In this document: piece after piece, positions 35,461-47,356 of the stretch | Numbering within the stretch: the first letter of the stretch is position 1 | Layout of the letters: each line of letters starts with the position of its first letter | NCBI GenBank assembly: GCA_021030915.1 | Contig: JAGEMR010000065.1 | Coordinates: 1-64,000 of the forward strand | Origin: Astrothelium macrocarpum | Taxonomy: Eukaryota > Ascomycota > Dothideomycetes > Trypetheliales > Trypetheliaceae | Reading direction: 5' to 3' | DNA length: 64,000 nt | Notes under the pieces: model-generated | Databases searched by the model: none | What the model was told of the DNA's origin: nothing | What the model saw: only the letters and a program-made list of their open reading frames with translations | Made by a program: the position numbers and the translations under genes

Positions 35461-35611
35461 AGCTTCATGTTTTCCGAATTAGGCAATAAGAACTAAAAAT
35501 GCGGATTTGTTTTGATAAATTCTCACCACCATGTAAATTTGGTGGGGATTTGTGTGTGCGGAACATTTTCGGCGAAATTATGAGCCGTTTTGAGCTACTA
35601 TCCGCTATGGC
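35461..35611 (-). repeat. right terminal inverted repeat of the 6-kb element
   Basis: Reverse complement of 29635-29782, differing mainly by transitions (for example TCACCACC here, complement of GGTGATGA on the left). It ends at TATGGC, followed by the possible 9-bp target duplication. Confidence 0.85.
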
Positions 35612-37217
35612 GCTCCGTCCGCTCCGTCACTAGGGCATCCAACTCCTGCACTCCGGACGCGCTTATTTCTCGGATCCCACCACCCCAGTCCCAAGCTGAC
35701 AACATCTCCGGTGTGGAGTTGGCTCAATCGAATAAGTATTCACAGTGTGATAAGGGAAATACACAGCTTTCTGGGTTGTCCGTTATTGTGAGTCTTCTTG
35801 CCTTGTACGGACTAATTTAGGGTGCAAAATGCTGAACAGGCAAGACATTCACCAGCTGACCGAGCTTCATCCACTGAGCGCACGCTTACGATGTAGCTCG
35901 AGAAACATACCTGCTAGGCTACTCTGTTTTTCAAGTGCCTTGGACCCTAGCCATCTGTATTAGACGTAGTGTCCCTACGATTTGCTCCCTTGTCACTCTG
36001 ACTTAGTAAGCTGTTGGTGAAAATGTGATACGAAAACCGACAAGGTCGCACTTTTATTTGATATGGACTGTACTCACTTGCTCGTTCACTCGGATATACA
36101 AATGCTGGCACAAACCGTATGAGACGGCGCGAAAACTACGCATCGACCTTGTGAATGCCTCCGGGTTAACATGGACAAAATAGAGCCGGGTGTCAAAACC
36201 TCAGGATCACGCAAATCCTCTTCTGGATACAGAAATTATGGAATAGATCCCTGAGAAACAGACATCTACTACCCCGACATGGTGACTATTTGTCGTCCTG
36301 TTTTGACGTACAACGTTATTGGAAAAATCTGGTGACTAGCCTATGCTGTCTTTTTGTGTAGCGCTTGTCATTGGTCCAACTGTGGAGGGATTTTTAATTG
36401 GCCATGTCTTTTGATGCTACAGTTCCACATGACTAGGGGCGTTGATCTGATCCTACACGCGACAAGTCCCTCTCTATTGCTGTACATTGAGCACACTGGG
36501 CAACTCAAGGTAGGTAGGTGTTTCATACGTGACAAGGAAATTGGTGAAGAAGGTACCCACTGCAAATGAGCAGCCTAACGCTGAGTTCAGTTGCTCGCTT
36601 TTGGCTGGCCGTACGGGTCATTGATACCAAGACCATATTATTTGGATGAAAGGCGGTCAAAATTTGGGATATACTCAGTCGTGTTGTTATATTGATTGAC
36701 TTTTGAACAAACTGGAATCTATGGGAAAGCGCGCGGTTTCCAGAAAATGTCCCATTGACAGATTATCCGAGCGAGGTGTTCGGCTTTCGAAGCATTTGAA
36801 CGGAGTCCAGAGTGCTTTAGTGCCGCGAGAATGTGGCATCGTTACGAAGACATTGCCAGCCATGACAGATTGCAATAAGAATTATTGTGTGTCAAGAGGA
36901 GCTTCGATGTAAGTGAAAGCTTTCAGGGACGCTAAGCCAATTTATCGAGGCATGCCTCTTAAATGACACTACCTGTTTTTAAGTGTCTTCACAACGTGTG
37001 TTTGGCAAATCAAACGTTTGATAGGTAATGGGAATGATTAGCCGAAGGACCGTGCACGTCTTTTCCCTGACTTCCATCTTTGCTCCTGATCTTCTCTGGT
37101 CCGTATGCAGCAACTATGTAATTCCATCTATACGTTCAATCTATGTGGTCGATCGCATGGATGAATCACCGCTATCATCAAATTCCGGATAATTCTGACC
37201 AAAGTCCGTTGGTAAGC

Positions 37218-37388
37218 CATTTAGAAGAGATCCATCAAAGCTTGCTTGATATGACTGCGCCGAGGTTGCAGGTGGCCGTACAACAATTAAACACGTTCAC
37301 CGGGCAGCGCGAGATCGTCGCATCAGAGCCAGACCATGTCAAAGTTCTGTTGGCCTCATACCCAAGGTTGCAAATGGATAGTATGTGA
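37218..37388 (+). pseudogene. possible cytochrome P450 N-terminal fragment
   Basis: The stretch NTFTGQREIVASEPDHVKVL resembles the beta-1 region of CYP52/CYP53-like P450s, where (R/K)xIxTxDPExxKxIL is typical. The frame stops soon after (37386-37388) and no later P450 motif was found. Fragment only. Confidence 0.25.
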
Positions 37389-38369
37389 TCGGGTCATTGT
37401 GCTGGACAAGGAAAGGAGAGCCAGTGGTTTAGGGGATTTCGGGTGGCTGGCAAACCTGTATAAAGTGTAGATGTTCTTTCCCTTCATTTTGGATGCTGGT
37501 GAGATATCAATGAGTTAAAATTATGCTTTCTGGGAGCAGGGGCTACTCTCAATGTCACAAGGTGCCTACCTTAATCCATCGGTGGATCCCAAGAAATGCA
37601 CCATTTTCATGATCCCCTTCAATATTGGATTTCACAACGACAGCCCAGCAAACAAATCCCAATGACTGTTTACTTCGGGAATTTTATGAAGCATTTAGAT
37701 TCGAAGTGCTATCACAGTCTCATTGTCCTTGATGTCCAATGTCCATTCTCCAGCAGGTAGGTATTTAATAGTATTGGCAATCAAATTGTTGAAAATTGCT
37801 AGCGACACGAGTATTTGCATAAGTACAACGATCTCATTACCATTTTCTAATATCCAGTTAGACAACGACAACAAGAGACTGCTGAAGAAATGTATAGGTA
37901 CCTGAGTTTATTGACTTTTGGGTCTACAACTCGCGGTTTCTGCGGCGTTCGAAACGGATCAACCGAGACCGATGTCTCGGCCCGGTGGGCCAGACACCGC
38001 CAACGCTGAAAAACGGATGACGATTCATCTCAGTACTTAGAAGATCGACTGATAAAGCAACTTGGTGCATGCAACGGCTATGGCACTCTTCGTGACGTCG
38101 CCGCGAGATCTGAATCGAGTCTTTGCCTAAGACCCGCAAGCTTTCCATTGAAAGACGTTTCTGATCGATGAGATCCAAAGCTGAGCACTTTTTGACTGAA
38201 GATTTTCTGAACAACGCATTAGAGCTCCGGATTCGAAATTCATAGGCACTGCACGCAGAATTACCGGATGACATAGACCAGGTTTAATTTTGTAATCAAG
38301 GTGTAATAGGAGCTGGAATTCAGTTACGCCGTTGTGTCCGCAACTTTCCAAGCTTCTCAGACCTATCAT

Positions 38370-38912
38370 TTCAAATTATGAATATGTTGACCACAGGATA
38401 ACAGCAAAGCTAGGACCATATGAGCTCAAACCCTTTGCCGAAGTCTAGCTGGGCGCTAACATTCAAGTTGAATAAGATAACGGCGTTGCCAGAATCGGCC
38501 ATATCTCTGACAGTGGGTTTAAGGCCATTGAGATAAATCATTCACGAACACATCTGCTTCCGATTACACACCATGCTATAGCTCGCCGAAGCTATCCCTA
38601 AGATTCGTGTCTGGTCTCATTGATGGCTTTGGACTCGCCATAGCTTGAAGAATTGAGCGGCAATACGGCAGGCAAGACAACTGCCTTGACAAACGTGATC
38701 CATTTACAGAAATATTGACTGGGATAGTGAGAAACCGGTGGCAAAATTTAGAATACTGGCACAATGTCGACGAACGCCATGATATGCGGGTGGTGGAGTA
38801 CTGCGTCCTGGCGAAGTATTGCTGTACTGCTCCCTTAGCGTACGCGCACGACGCCAAAGGTTTCGCAGGAAAACCCCTTCCGGCTGACATTCGAACGAGA
38901 CTCAGCTCTTAA
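38370..38912 (+). pseudogene. relic of an unidentified protein gene
   Basis: In one frame it reads HRITAKLGPYELKPFAEV, stop, LGANIQVE, stop, then ARIGHISDSGFKAIEINHSR and HLLPITHHAIARRSYP, stop. In another frame it continues as RNRWQNLEYWHNVDERHD, LAKYCCTAPLAYAHDAKGF and GKPLPADIRTRL, to a stop at 38910-38912. The stops are TAG/TAA and could come from CAG/CAA. The composition and protein-like pattern suggest a decayed real gene. I do not recognise the family. Confidence 0.35.
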
Positions 38913-39089
38913 AAGTAAACAGCGTCCAGGCGTATGTTGTAATCAAGGAAGAGATTGAGAACAAGTCGCCACATGTGGTCCTCAGATGTGGACCAAGACT
39001 GTCACAGAATCATGATTACCTATTCTGGAAGGAGCCGGGAGATGACCGTCGCACTAGTCATCTAACGCAGGTTGTACGTATCCTCCGAA

Positions 39090-40757
39090 TTGTTTGCCAG
39101 TTAGAAAAGTTGAGCTCGATCTCCAGTTTCTAACACCTCCCTTCGTTCCAGATCTCTCACCTCCAGGTGAAAACCCTTTCCTGTGGAAGAGGTGAGACAA
39201 ATCCAATGAGACAGTCTCGATCTTTAGCTAAACTCCTTTTAGATTTTAAAATGATGAACTTACCTATGATTACCCTTGACACAACATTAGCAGAGCTTCA
39301 CAAGCAAGCCAGTCCGAAAAACGCAGGCATACGTATTCCTTTGATATTTGTAGGCGTGGACTCCGTCATGACCATCACTCTCAACCTTCCGCGTAACACT
39401 TCTCTACCAGGATGGACTCTTTAATAGCTACCAAAGAGCGGGTTGACTGAAGACTGCTGAGCTGCGACACTCTTTAGCAATAAAGCATCTATCCCTAGTG
39501 TCTCAACGCAATGCATTCATATATGGTGACACCACTGTCATTATTTTTTACGCGGACGAATCGGCAGAACAAATTGCACGTGACGAATCTGAGGCAGAGA
39601 AATCCATTGAGCACCTTAATCCGCGGCAAAAACCCGGATTCGTATTTTGTCCAGGGCCGCAAAAGATCCCATTCGATGAAGCTCGGATTAATTTTCTAGC
39701 ATACACAGTGCTGATTGATGGTCTTGATCAGTACCCAATGATAATGTCTCTTGACAACTATGAGTTTATTAATACTAAGGCAGCTTTGGTTAAATCAGGT
39801 CCACCAACCCAAAATACGGAGATTATTGAGACGGTTAGCTACAGCGAGCGAGCAAGCACTTGCTGTAAAGAATGCCAATCCGATGGCTTGATTTTCATTG
39901 CACCCTCTTTTAGTGGTAGCCGAGGTAGATGGCTCGACGAGCAAGCCAATCGGATCATCTCTACCATTTCTCAACGGTCCTTGCCCTTCGTACTTAAGAA
40001 TCAACAGACTTTCGATAATACCGGTGTATTAATTGTGAGAAAAGAAGACAGACGCAAGCAAGTCTTACGGCGCTTCTGTTCCGGTCTCCTCAGTAGAATG
40101 CTTTCTCAGGCCAATGCCAAGAATCGCCACCTCAAGTCTGCCGCTCTTTTGCTTTCGGATTTCGTCTCAGATGCTATCGGCAACTATGGGTTGGCATTCT
40201 CGGGTACTGACTCTGGTGACATGATCTTTCTGTGAGTTTCAGAGTAGATGATCGATGAAAATAATGCCTGGGTTGGATCCGTGATAAACCACCAAGATCA
40301 ACAGGCCCTCGAAAAGAGAATCGAACTGATCATTATGAAAATCGCGCAGTGGCTAGAGAGGCACAAGTAATATGGACTTGTTGGTGCCGATATCTTGGAA
40401 AGTCGCACGAAGCCAGAAAGAGTAGACACCAAGGCCTCTACTTCAAGGTTTCACATTGTCGACTTGAACGTGAGGACCTCCGGATTTGTGTGCCTGCCTC
40501 TAATTTCAGGTTATTTTCAGAGCAGCGGTTTCAATGATGCAAGATCCCTCTCTGTCACTGTCGAGGGGATGAGGGATTCATCTATGCAGTAGTGGGAAGA
40601 GGATTTTGAACCAGGCAAAGCCTGCATTCTTTCTTACTATCAGGATGCGGAGGATGAGGAAAGCCTCGGGACAGTGGTTATCGCAGCGAAAGGCAAGAAA
40701 ACACTTCAGCGAGACATCGAAAGGGTAAGGCAGACTACCAATAAGGTGACATTTTGA
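39090..40757 (+). pseudogene. ATP-grasp-domain enzyme, killed by C-to-T stop codons
   Basis: Matches the fungal ATP-grasp family known from solid-state culture expressed proteins. Early pieces (FLTPPFVPDLSPPGENPF near 39127-39180; LDTTLAELHKQASPKN near 39270) are in two other frames. The main frame from 39498 reads KPGFVFCPGPQKIPFDEARI, RGRWLDEQANRI, PFVLKNQQTFDNTGVLIV and LSDFVSDAIGNYGLAFSG. It then meets TGA at 40233-40235. The same frame goes on through more stops (TAG 40245, TAA 40368, TAG 40590) with clear family sequence between them: AWVGSVINHQ, YGLVGADILES, HIVDLNVRTSGFVCLPLI, SLSVTVEG, ACILSYYQDAEDEESLGTVV. It ends at a natural stop at 40755-40757. The stops fit CAG/CAA/CGA mutated to TAG/TAA/TGA, as RIP would do. 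The function in relatives is not well known. Confidence 0.75.
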
Positions 40758-42930
40758 GACCCTAACATGCTGACATGCCTTGGCGTGCTGCTGGCAAATC
40801 AACGAGGCTTTCAATGCCAAACAAACATGAGCACTCAGGCGAAATCTCTTCGGACACTGCGCTGCTAGCATTGGCACTAGGTATTCTTGTTGAAGGTCTC
40901 CCGACACCTAAACGACATCTGTTATCCTCTTACCGCCAATACTTTCGTTGACAACAACTACGTTGTATGTCATTCAGCCTGACTCTTCGTTACAAGTCTC
41001 AATGAAGGCATTCTATCATGGGTGAGCCCCAATAATTTAAAAGGCAATAAACGCCGTATTATTCGAGCGATCACCCCTGACCAAGAATAATGTGCCACGA
41101 AACATAGATTGGATTCGTGATGATATTGACATGGAGTATTAGAGACACCAAAAAGATAATCCCACGTCCCTTTCGTGCGCCTATACTCCTCCACCGTATC
41201 ATGAGTCTATGCGGATATGCCCGTGAGGCTCGTCCTCAATATATACTGCCTGCGCAGTGAAGGCAGTATGGAACCCAACCCGAATCATGTTCGCTGAAAT
41301 ATGGGCAATTCTTGATCCAACCTCCGTGGTAAATTGTATATGTGCAACGAAAATTGCCAAGCACTTGTTTGATACCGCAATTGCTACATCTCCGGACAGC
41401 TTGAAAGCACATCGCGACTTGCACTAACACAAGCTTTGTTGACTTATACAACCAAGCAGTAGAGGATGGTGGATGGATGATGTAGATATTCTACGACTAG
41501 TGGCTGACGAGCTGATTAGTTTCCATAAAGACAAAGCTTGGAACGAATAGCGCTAGTTGAACCCGTAGGTGGGCAAAGCTTACATAGGTTTTGACAAAAC
41601 AAGTCTTGGAGTTACGTTCGGCACTTGACAAGATTTGCGATGCCGGAAGAGGGAAAGGGCTTCAGGTATCGAGCAAATCGAGCAGAAGCAGAGGAATTCG
41701 ACGGATTTATAGGATTCCGAACGAATGTTGACGAGTGAGATTCTGAGGACATACTGGTGAAAGCACAAAGAATGGCAATCACAGCTTGCTGAAAAGTTTG
41801 TGTAATGATGCAGTAGTGCGAAGTTGGGACAATGATTCGTTTGTGACAAAACAGGTAGTGTGTGTTTGCGCAAGCAATGTTAAAAATGTTCCAAGCCATG
41901 TGAAGAGATTTGATCAAAGGGCAATTTCCGTTTGGTACGGAGGAGATCCTGCTTCAGTATACCCACGCACCAACTCTCTTGCATTGACTGACCCGTCGCT
42001 GTGACTTTTAGGAGGCTATGTCACACGACTGATGTAGCCAGCTAGGACTCTTCGTATTGGTGGTTCACAAACCTGATGTTTCTGCAAGATGAAGTGTGGT
42101 AAGGGCGGTTTGTGTGCCTTTCCAGTCGTAAAAAAGATCTGAGATCGGGGCATACTTTGAGGTGGGAAATTGTTGGTTAGTGTGACTTGAAAGCAAAGAC
42201 ATGGAGTGATTAAAATGCGAAAGCTGCACCTCATGAACACCTCCGAAGGCATGTCCTCGTACTTTTGTATGTGGACGCTGGCAGCGCAAGAATTCTACGC
42301 GTTTCTTGAGCCTTCTTCGGTTTGCCATATGACAAAGCGGGTATAGACGATTTCTACAGCGGTCTTGGAGTTCGGTTCTACGTTCAAATCGAAAAGCGAT
42401 GGTACGGCATAAGTTTGATTGGGGTCACCGCTTGCGCCAAACTTACGAAACAAATCGTTGTTCAACGGGGCTTGAGAAGTAGCCATCCTGGCTCGGATTG
42501 GCGAGGCACTTTTTCTTCTTATACTACCCCGTAATATGTTTCCCACGGTGTCAAAATCGAAATTGGCATGACTAAATTCGGTCATAAGCCTAGAACATAA
42601 ATAAAAACAGATGTCCACATTTCGGTTGATTGTACTTAGCCATTGTGACGCACGGGAAAGCAACATTGTCAGCAGATCAAGATCGCCTCATGTTCGTAGA
42701 ATTCGACAATAGCGTGTGTGAGATCTAGCATCGCATTTGCATTCAATTGCAGCTCGTGATGCGTTGATCTCTTCTCTTATGTTTACTGCTCCTCCACCAG
42801 CCTTTTTGGAATTCATCTTAATGTGTCCGGCTTTTTTCTCACGATCAATTGAGTCGTCTTGGTTGATACATACATTGCCGAAACATAGAGAAGGACGTCT
42901 TGTAGGCTCTACCGCTAGTTCTCTTTAAGT
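40758..42930. other. gene desert, no gene seen
   Basis: Normal composition with short frames on both strands and nothing recognisable. Several overlapping frames of 70-120 codons (41580-42666) show no family pattern. Confidence 0.5.
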
Positions 42931-44367
42931 CCGTCAGGGGGTGGACAGAATTGACGGGTCAACCTCCGAACTCCGATTCGTCTCAATCACAACAAAACAA
43001 CAAAATAGCTTCATTTTTGATTTCAATTATGGCGCCTTCCACATGTCGCACGAATAGACCAAGTACACCAAATTGTTCGCCGAAACGCAAAGAATTTGAT
43101 ATTATTGTCCGCATTCGATTTTTTAATTCCTATGATGAGAAATCGTGTCATGAATCTGATAGGCATTTTTTCACGCATTATGGCATCTCACAAAATACAG
43201 GTCAAAGATGGCTCCGTGAACGACATAATATGCTTCAAAAAATATATCGAAGGACTCGTCCTGTTTCAGAAAAATTTGGCCGTATATCAAAATTAATTCA
43301 TGACGATTTTGATATGCTATCTTCGCCCTCAAAGAACCCCATTCGTCGCGCTCCTTTTGACGTCCAAATCGACCACCACAACAAATCTTATAACGCTCGT
43401 ACATTCAAACGCCATATTGATAAGGTGGATGATATTGGCCTCTACCGTATGTAATATATCAAAATTATCAAACCAACAAACAAATCAAAGAAAATCAAAT
43501 ACGCTGAAAAACATCTTGATGATTCTTTCGAAAATTTCTGGGCCTTTGTGATGTGGACAGACGAGGCATATTATGATCCTGAAGAACAGGTTCGGCCAAT
43601 GATATTGCGTAAGAAAGGAACGCGATATGAGCCTGAGAACGTCCTTGAAAGGCCTCCACGAGAGGGCAACAAATTCCATTTCACAGTATGGATTTTATGG
43701 TGGAAGAAAGGGCCTCTCATCTTTTATAATTATGAAAATGAATGTATAGAACATCCACGTATTCGACCAAAATCTCGTCCAAACAAGAATAAATCGGATC
43801 TTCAATTAGAATGGGAGATTATTCAATGGAAAACTGAATAATCTAAAAACCGTGAGGTGAAACCATTAGATAACAAATTCATTATTAAATAATACTGTGA
43901 TGATATTCTATCTGAATATATTCATATTTATTATTAATAATATGCAGAATCAGTTTTATATTCTCGTCATTTTTATTTTCAAGAGGATAATGATTCGTCG
44001 CATAGAACGAGAGGAAATGGGCTGACAGCATAGACGAAAAAAACTCATGACATTCTCAGCCTTGATCACCCAGCTGAGAGCCCAGATATGAATCCAATTG
44101 AATCTATTTGGAACATTCTAAAGCAGAGAATACAGCGTCGTTATTGGATAAAGGATTTGGACGCGAAAATATTATTACAACAGAAATGGAACAAAATTAT
44201 TATGGCAGAAATTCGTACGCGCATCACAGACATGCCATAACGATGCAAAATACTAGCAAAAAATGGTGGGCAGCGCATATTTACGCATATATGGTAATTA
44301 ATTCAATAAATTAATGCATTTTCGGCGGTCGGAGGTTGACCCGTCAATTCTGTCCACCCCCTGACGG
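42931..44367 (+). mobile_element. Tc1/mariner-type DNA transposon, perfect 39-bp ends
   Basis: The inverted repeats 42931-42969 and 44329-44367 are identical in reverse complement (start CCGTCAGGGGGTGGACAG). Total length 1437 bp. The interior is moderately AT-rich and encodes a broken transposase. No TA duplication is visible at the ends (left flank AAGT, right flank TCGC), so the duplication has been lost or the true ends are slightly different. Confidence 0.88.
43029..44240 (+). pseudogene. Tc1/mariner-type transposase, RIP-broken
   Basis: Starts at 43029 with a helix-turn-helix region (HYGISQNTGQRWLRERHNM). The catalytic Asp regions are VMWTDEAYYDPEEQ (near 43550) and HFYFQEDNDSSH (near 43985). 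The third acidic residue is Glu in SPDMNPIESIWNILKQR (near 44110). By hand count there are 37 residues between the second Asp and the Glu, so a DD37E type is possible. At least five in-frame TAA/TAG codons interrupt it (first at 43452-43454). Inactive. Confidence 0.82.
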
Positions 44368-45312
44368 TCGCACAGAAACATGACTAAGCAACTTTGCGCC
44401 GATCAAGCTCGCTCGTAGGGAGGTGAACCGAAACGATCAACCCTCTTCCTTTATCAGCCGAGCAGTCGTTCCAATGCTTCGAGGCATTCGCCTTCTTGGC
44501 GCACGCCTGGAATAAAAATTTTCTGAGCTCAAATAGCTACACCCAATGTTCACAACGCATGTCGTTACTAATACATATTTATGAGACTATCCCATGTTCA
44601 GTCTCTATGAATGCATACCCGATGGTTTGTAACCCAATCTGAAGGTCTTGCCTAGGACCATGATAATATTAAGCTGTGACAGTCACCTGAGTAGATTCCG
44701 AATGTGAAGGAGTTTTCAGGGTCTGGTCCGATAGCCATCTGAGAATCTTGGTGGCGTCGCGGACGGTGCTACAGAATTGGACGTCTGCGGGAGCCCCTCT
44801 TATCTTTGGCCGACTGAAATGCCCAATGGAGTATAGCTGGAGGTCGAAACAGGGCTAGGCCTTGGCAAAAGCTCTCTCATAGTCCGTGCGAGATGCGTTG
44901 TTTTCTTTTACCAGCTGCATGGTAGAAATCTCTTCATTTTGTGGAACGCCCTTTCTGATGAGCGGCATCTCTTTGATCGCCTTTTCGCCTTTTCGCCTCG
45001 GAAAGGGTCAATATCCGTAACTGAGACCAATGGCGACAAATGAGAGATCAGTCGTTCCTCCATTTTGCTATTCTTAGTGGAGCTCACTTCCGGAATTCGC
45101 ACATCCATTACACGGCGAAGCCGCTAGTCTTTGTGGGAAAAGGGTCAAGTATTTTCAGCCAGCCAAAGATGGCGAGACGTCCATCCGAGTGTGGTTCTGG
45201 CACATGTACAGGACTTTAAGTCATGAAACAGTGTGCTTTCCTTCAAGCACCTATTTTCTACAACTTGGAGATCGATGTGCTTTTCTAATTTTCTTGTTTA
45301 GCATACTTTAAC
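44368..45312. other. intergenic, no gene seen
   Basis: Between the transposon and the membrane-protein gene. Probably contains the promoter of the latter. No coding feature recognised. Confidence 0.55.
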
Positions 45313-47356
45313 ATGGACCAAAGTGTTGAGAAAATACCAGAGGTGTCCGTCAAGCCTTCAAGCGACTCTGAAATTCGGGGACCTCCGGAATCTATTCATC
45401 CTCGTCGACAAATAGTCACAGCTTTTGCTCTTCTTTTGATACCCTTACTAGGTATATCGCTTGTCCTCGTTATATTTGTATTCTACAAGAAACTTCACGT
45501 TGCCTTTCCCAACAAAGGTAGTCCTGAATTACCAACGCACTATCCTCGCGTGTCGAAGGATGCATACTATACCAATATCGACATCGGAAAGGTCACTCTT
45601 ATTAGCAGTTGGGCGAGTACAGCGGTCCAATTCGTCTTGACGCCGTTTATGTTCTTGTTTTCCTTTGTTGTAGCGCGGGAGTTTTCTCAAGCAGGCCTTT
45701 ACAATTCAAATGCGGATAGCAGATCTCCATGGCCTATCAAAACTCAGGATACTTTCAAAGGGCTTTTGAAAGGATCATGGCAAGACTTGTTCGACTGGAT
45801 ATACTACAGACCCCTTCGAACGAGGACGAATGGACCATTCAAACCATTTCATGTGGCCGCTATCGGCGCTCTTATTAGCTTTACGCTGGGGTAAGAAGTT
45901 CATAACTCCAAGCCTTTCGCGGCGCTAACAAAGTCCTAGTATATTTGTAGTTGTTGGAGGTAGGTTTCAACGATCTTCGTCATGACTTTGCTAACCGAGC
46001 AAAGATAATTGGGTCCACCTGTCCGTCTCGCAAACACAGAACACGCAGTATGACGATATATGGCCAACGAGCAATGCATCCCTTTCTAGCCCTTCAGATA
46101 TCACTAGTCCCTACTATGAGGGTGGATCCTACTCAATTCTAGACGATTGCGACTCCTTGCTATCTGCTCCCCTTGAACCTCTGGCTTCTTCCGGCCCAGT
46201 GCCCTGCTCTTTGAACACCACAAACAAGCTCTGGGATCTGGCGTATTCGGAGTTCACATTCATGACGCTCCTCACTGGAATTAGCGACAAAACTTTCGGG
46301 TTCGATCGTGTTGATCCCAGGGCGATCCTGAGCTTGGTTGATCGTGGCGAGGGGACAAATGACCAGATCATAACTTACAATGACACAGCTACCGGTGCTA
46401 TGCATGCAATGTATTTCAACATGTTTGCTCCTGTACTGGGCCTCGATTTTGTGGCGAGCACGACCTCAATGGTTACTCAATGTTCATCCGCAACCGAGGC
46501 TTGCCAAATGCGAAACAACAGTCAGAGCAGTAGCGGCGATCTTTCAATCCCGTTCAACTGCTCACATATGTTTTCTGGAGATCTGAACCAGGCTCCTAGG
46601 GATGGTTTCGAACAATTTAAGGGCTGGGATTCTAGCTTCTATTCCATTCAAAATGGCCAGCCAAGCAACATATCGCTGAATTCTCAATTGAACCCCTTCA
46701 CCTACAATATCTCCGCTGCAGTCAACAGTATCGATATTGGAGATCTCGAAGAACCTGATTCTGAAAGCATGGTTTCGGACAGGCAAGTTATCGACGCTGG
46801 CAGCGGCCGAATAGCCTTTGCCTTGTCTTGTACTTCAACAGTCTATGACGTGACCTACTCTCTAGTACATGGAAATATTACATCATTCAACGCGACTCTC
46901 AGTGATCCCCGCAAAGCTACCATTATCAAAGCTCCATTGCAGGTGGGATTCGGTCGACATTCCTTATTTGAACAAGCATCGCTTGCTGTTCTTCTTACTA
47001 GTAATCGGACAATTGCAGATCATATGGCTCTATCACTCAGCCAGATAGGCATGGCACTTGCATCAGGACCATTCGCGGAAGACGACAACCTTCAGCAAAG
47101 ACAATGGAAATCTGTCACTTTGACAGAGGTTCCCAAGGCACCTTTGTGGTTTCTTGTTGTCTCCTGCCTTCTTTATGCTGCACTGGGGTTAGCTTTTGCA
47201 ATAGTGGCTCTCATCTTGCGAGGACGTGACGAATATGCGATTATCCAAGAACGGCTGCTTCCGCAGGGAGATGTCAGCTTATGGGGACACGCCAAGGCCA
47301 TCACTCGTAAAAGACGTAAGCTGTGGAGAGCGAGCGAAAATTTTCTAAGTAGCTGA
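45313..47356 (+). CDS. conserved fungal multi-pass membrane protein of unknown function
   Basis: Three exons (45313-45890, 45940-45959, 46005-47356) join in phase to give 649 residues. The middle exon is only 20 nt. Helices: IVTAFALLLIPLLGISLVLV, a second near WASTAVQFVLTPFMFLFSFV, a third across the microexon (VAAIGALISFTLGIFVVVG), and a last one WFLVVSCLLYAALGLAFAIV. Between helix 3 and helix 4 lies a large loop of about 390 residues with several NxS/T sites and Cys, so it is probably outside the cell. The short C-tail is basic (RKRRKLWRASE). This layout is common in Pezizomycotina membrane proteins that have no assigned role. Frame intact. Confidence 0.8.
45940..45959 (+). other. 20-nt microexon of the membrane-protein gene
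   Basis: Flanked by introns 45891-45939 (GTAAGA..CTAG) and 45960-46004 (GTAGGT..AAAG). Needed to keep the frame (G-IFVVVG-D) and to complete the third helix. Confidence 0.7.

Larger units (their letters stand above)
29635..35611. mobile_element. 6-kb AT-rich element with ~150-bp terminal inverted repeats (Mutator-like?)
   Basis: The first ~148 bases (29635-29782) are repeated in reverse complement at the other end (35461-35611), with roughly 15 differences, nearly all transitions. Outside the repeats, GCTCGGTCG (29626-29634) and GCTCCGTCC (35612-35620) agree at 7 of 9 bases, a possible 9-bp target duplication. Long inverted repeats with 9-bp duplications are the hallmark of Mutator-like elements; the assignment is an inference, as no transposase is legible. 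The interior is extremely AT-rich and contains the nested pogo element. A Gln-rich or Gly/Ser-rich repeat frame lies next to the right repeat. Confidence 0.6.
35621..39089. other. gene desert with scattered coding relics
   Basis: Normal base composition but no intact gene. Two relics are described separately (37218-37388 and 38370-38912). Another weak trace near 36360-36420 reads like a transporter segment (VALVIGPTVEGFLIG) but is too short to call. Confidence 0.55.

Noticed and set aside
36354..36569. Possible MFS transporter fragment (IGPTVEGFLIG)
   Set aside because: Only about 15 suggestive residues, with no further helices in any frame.
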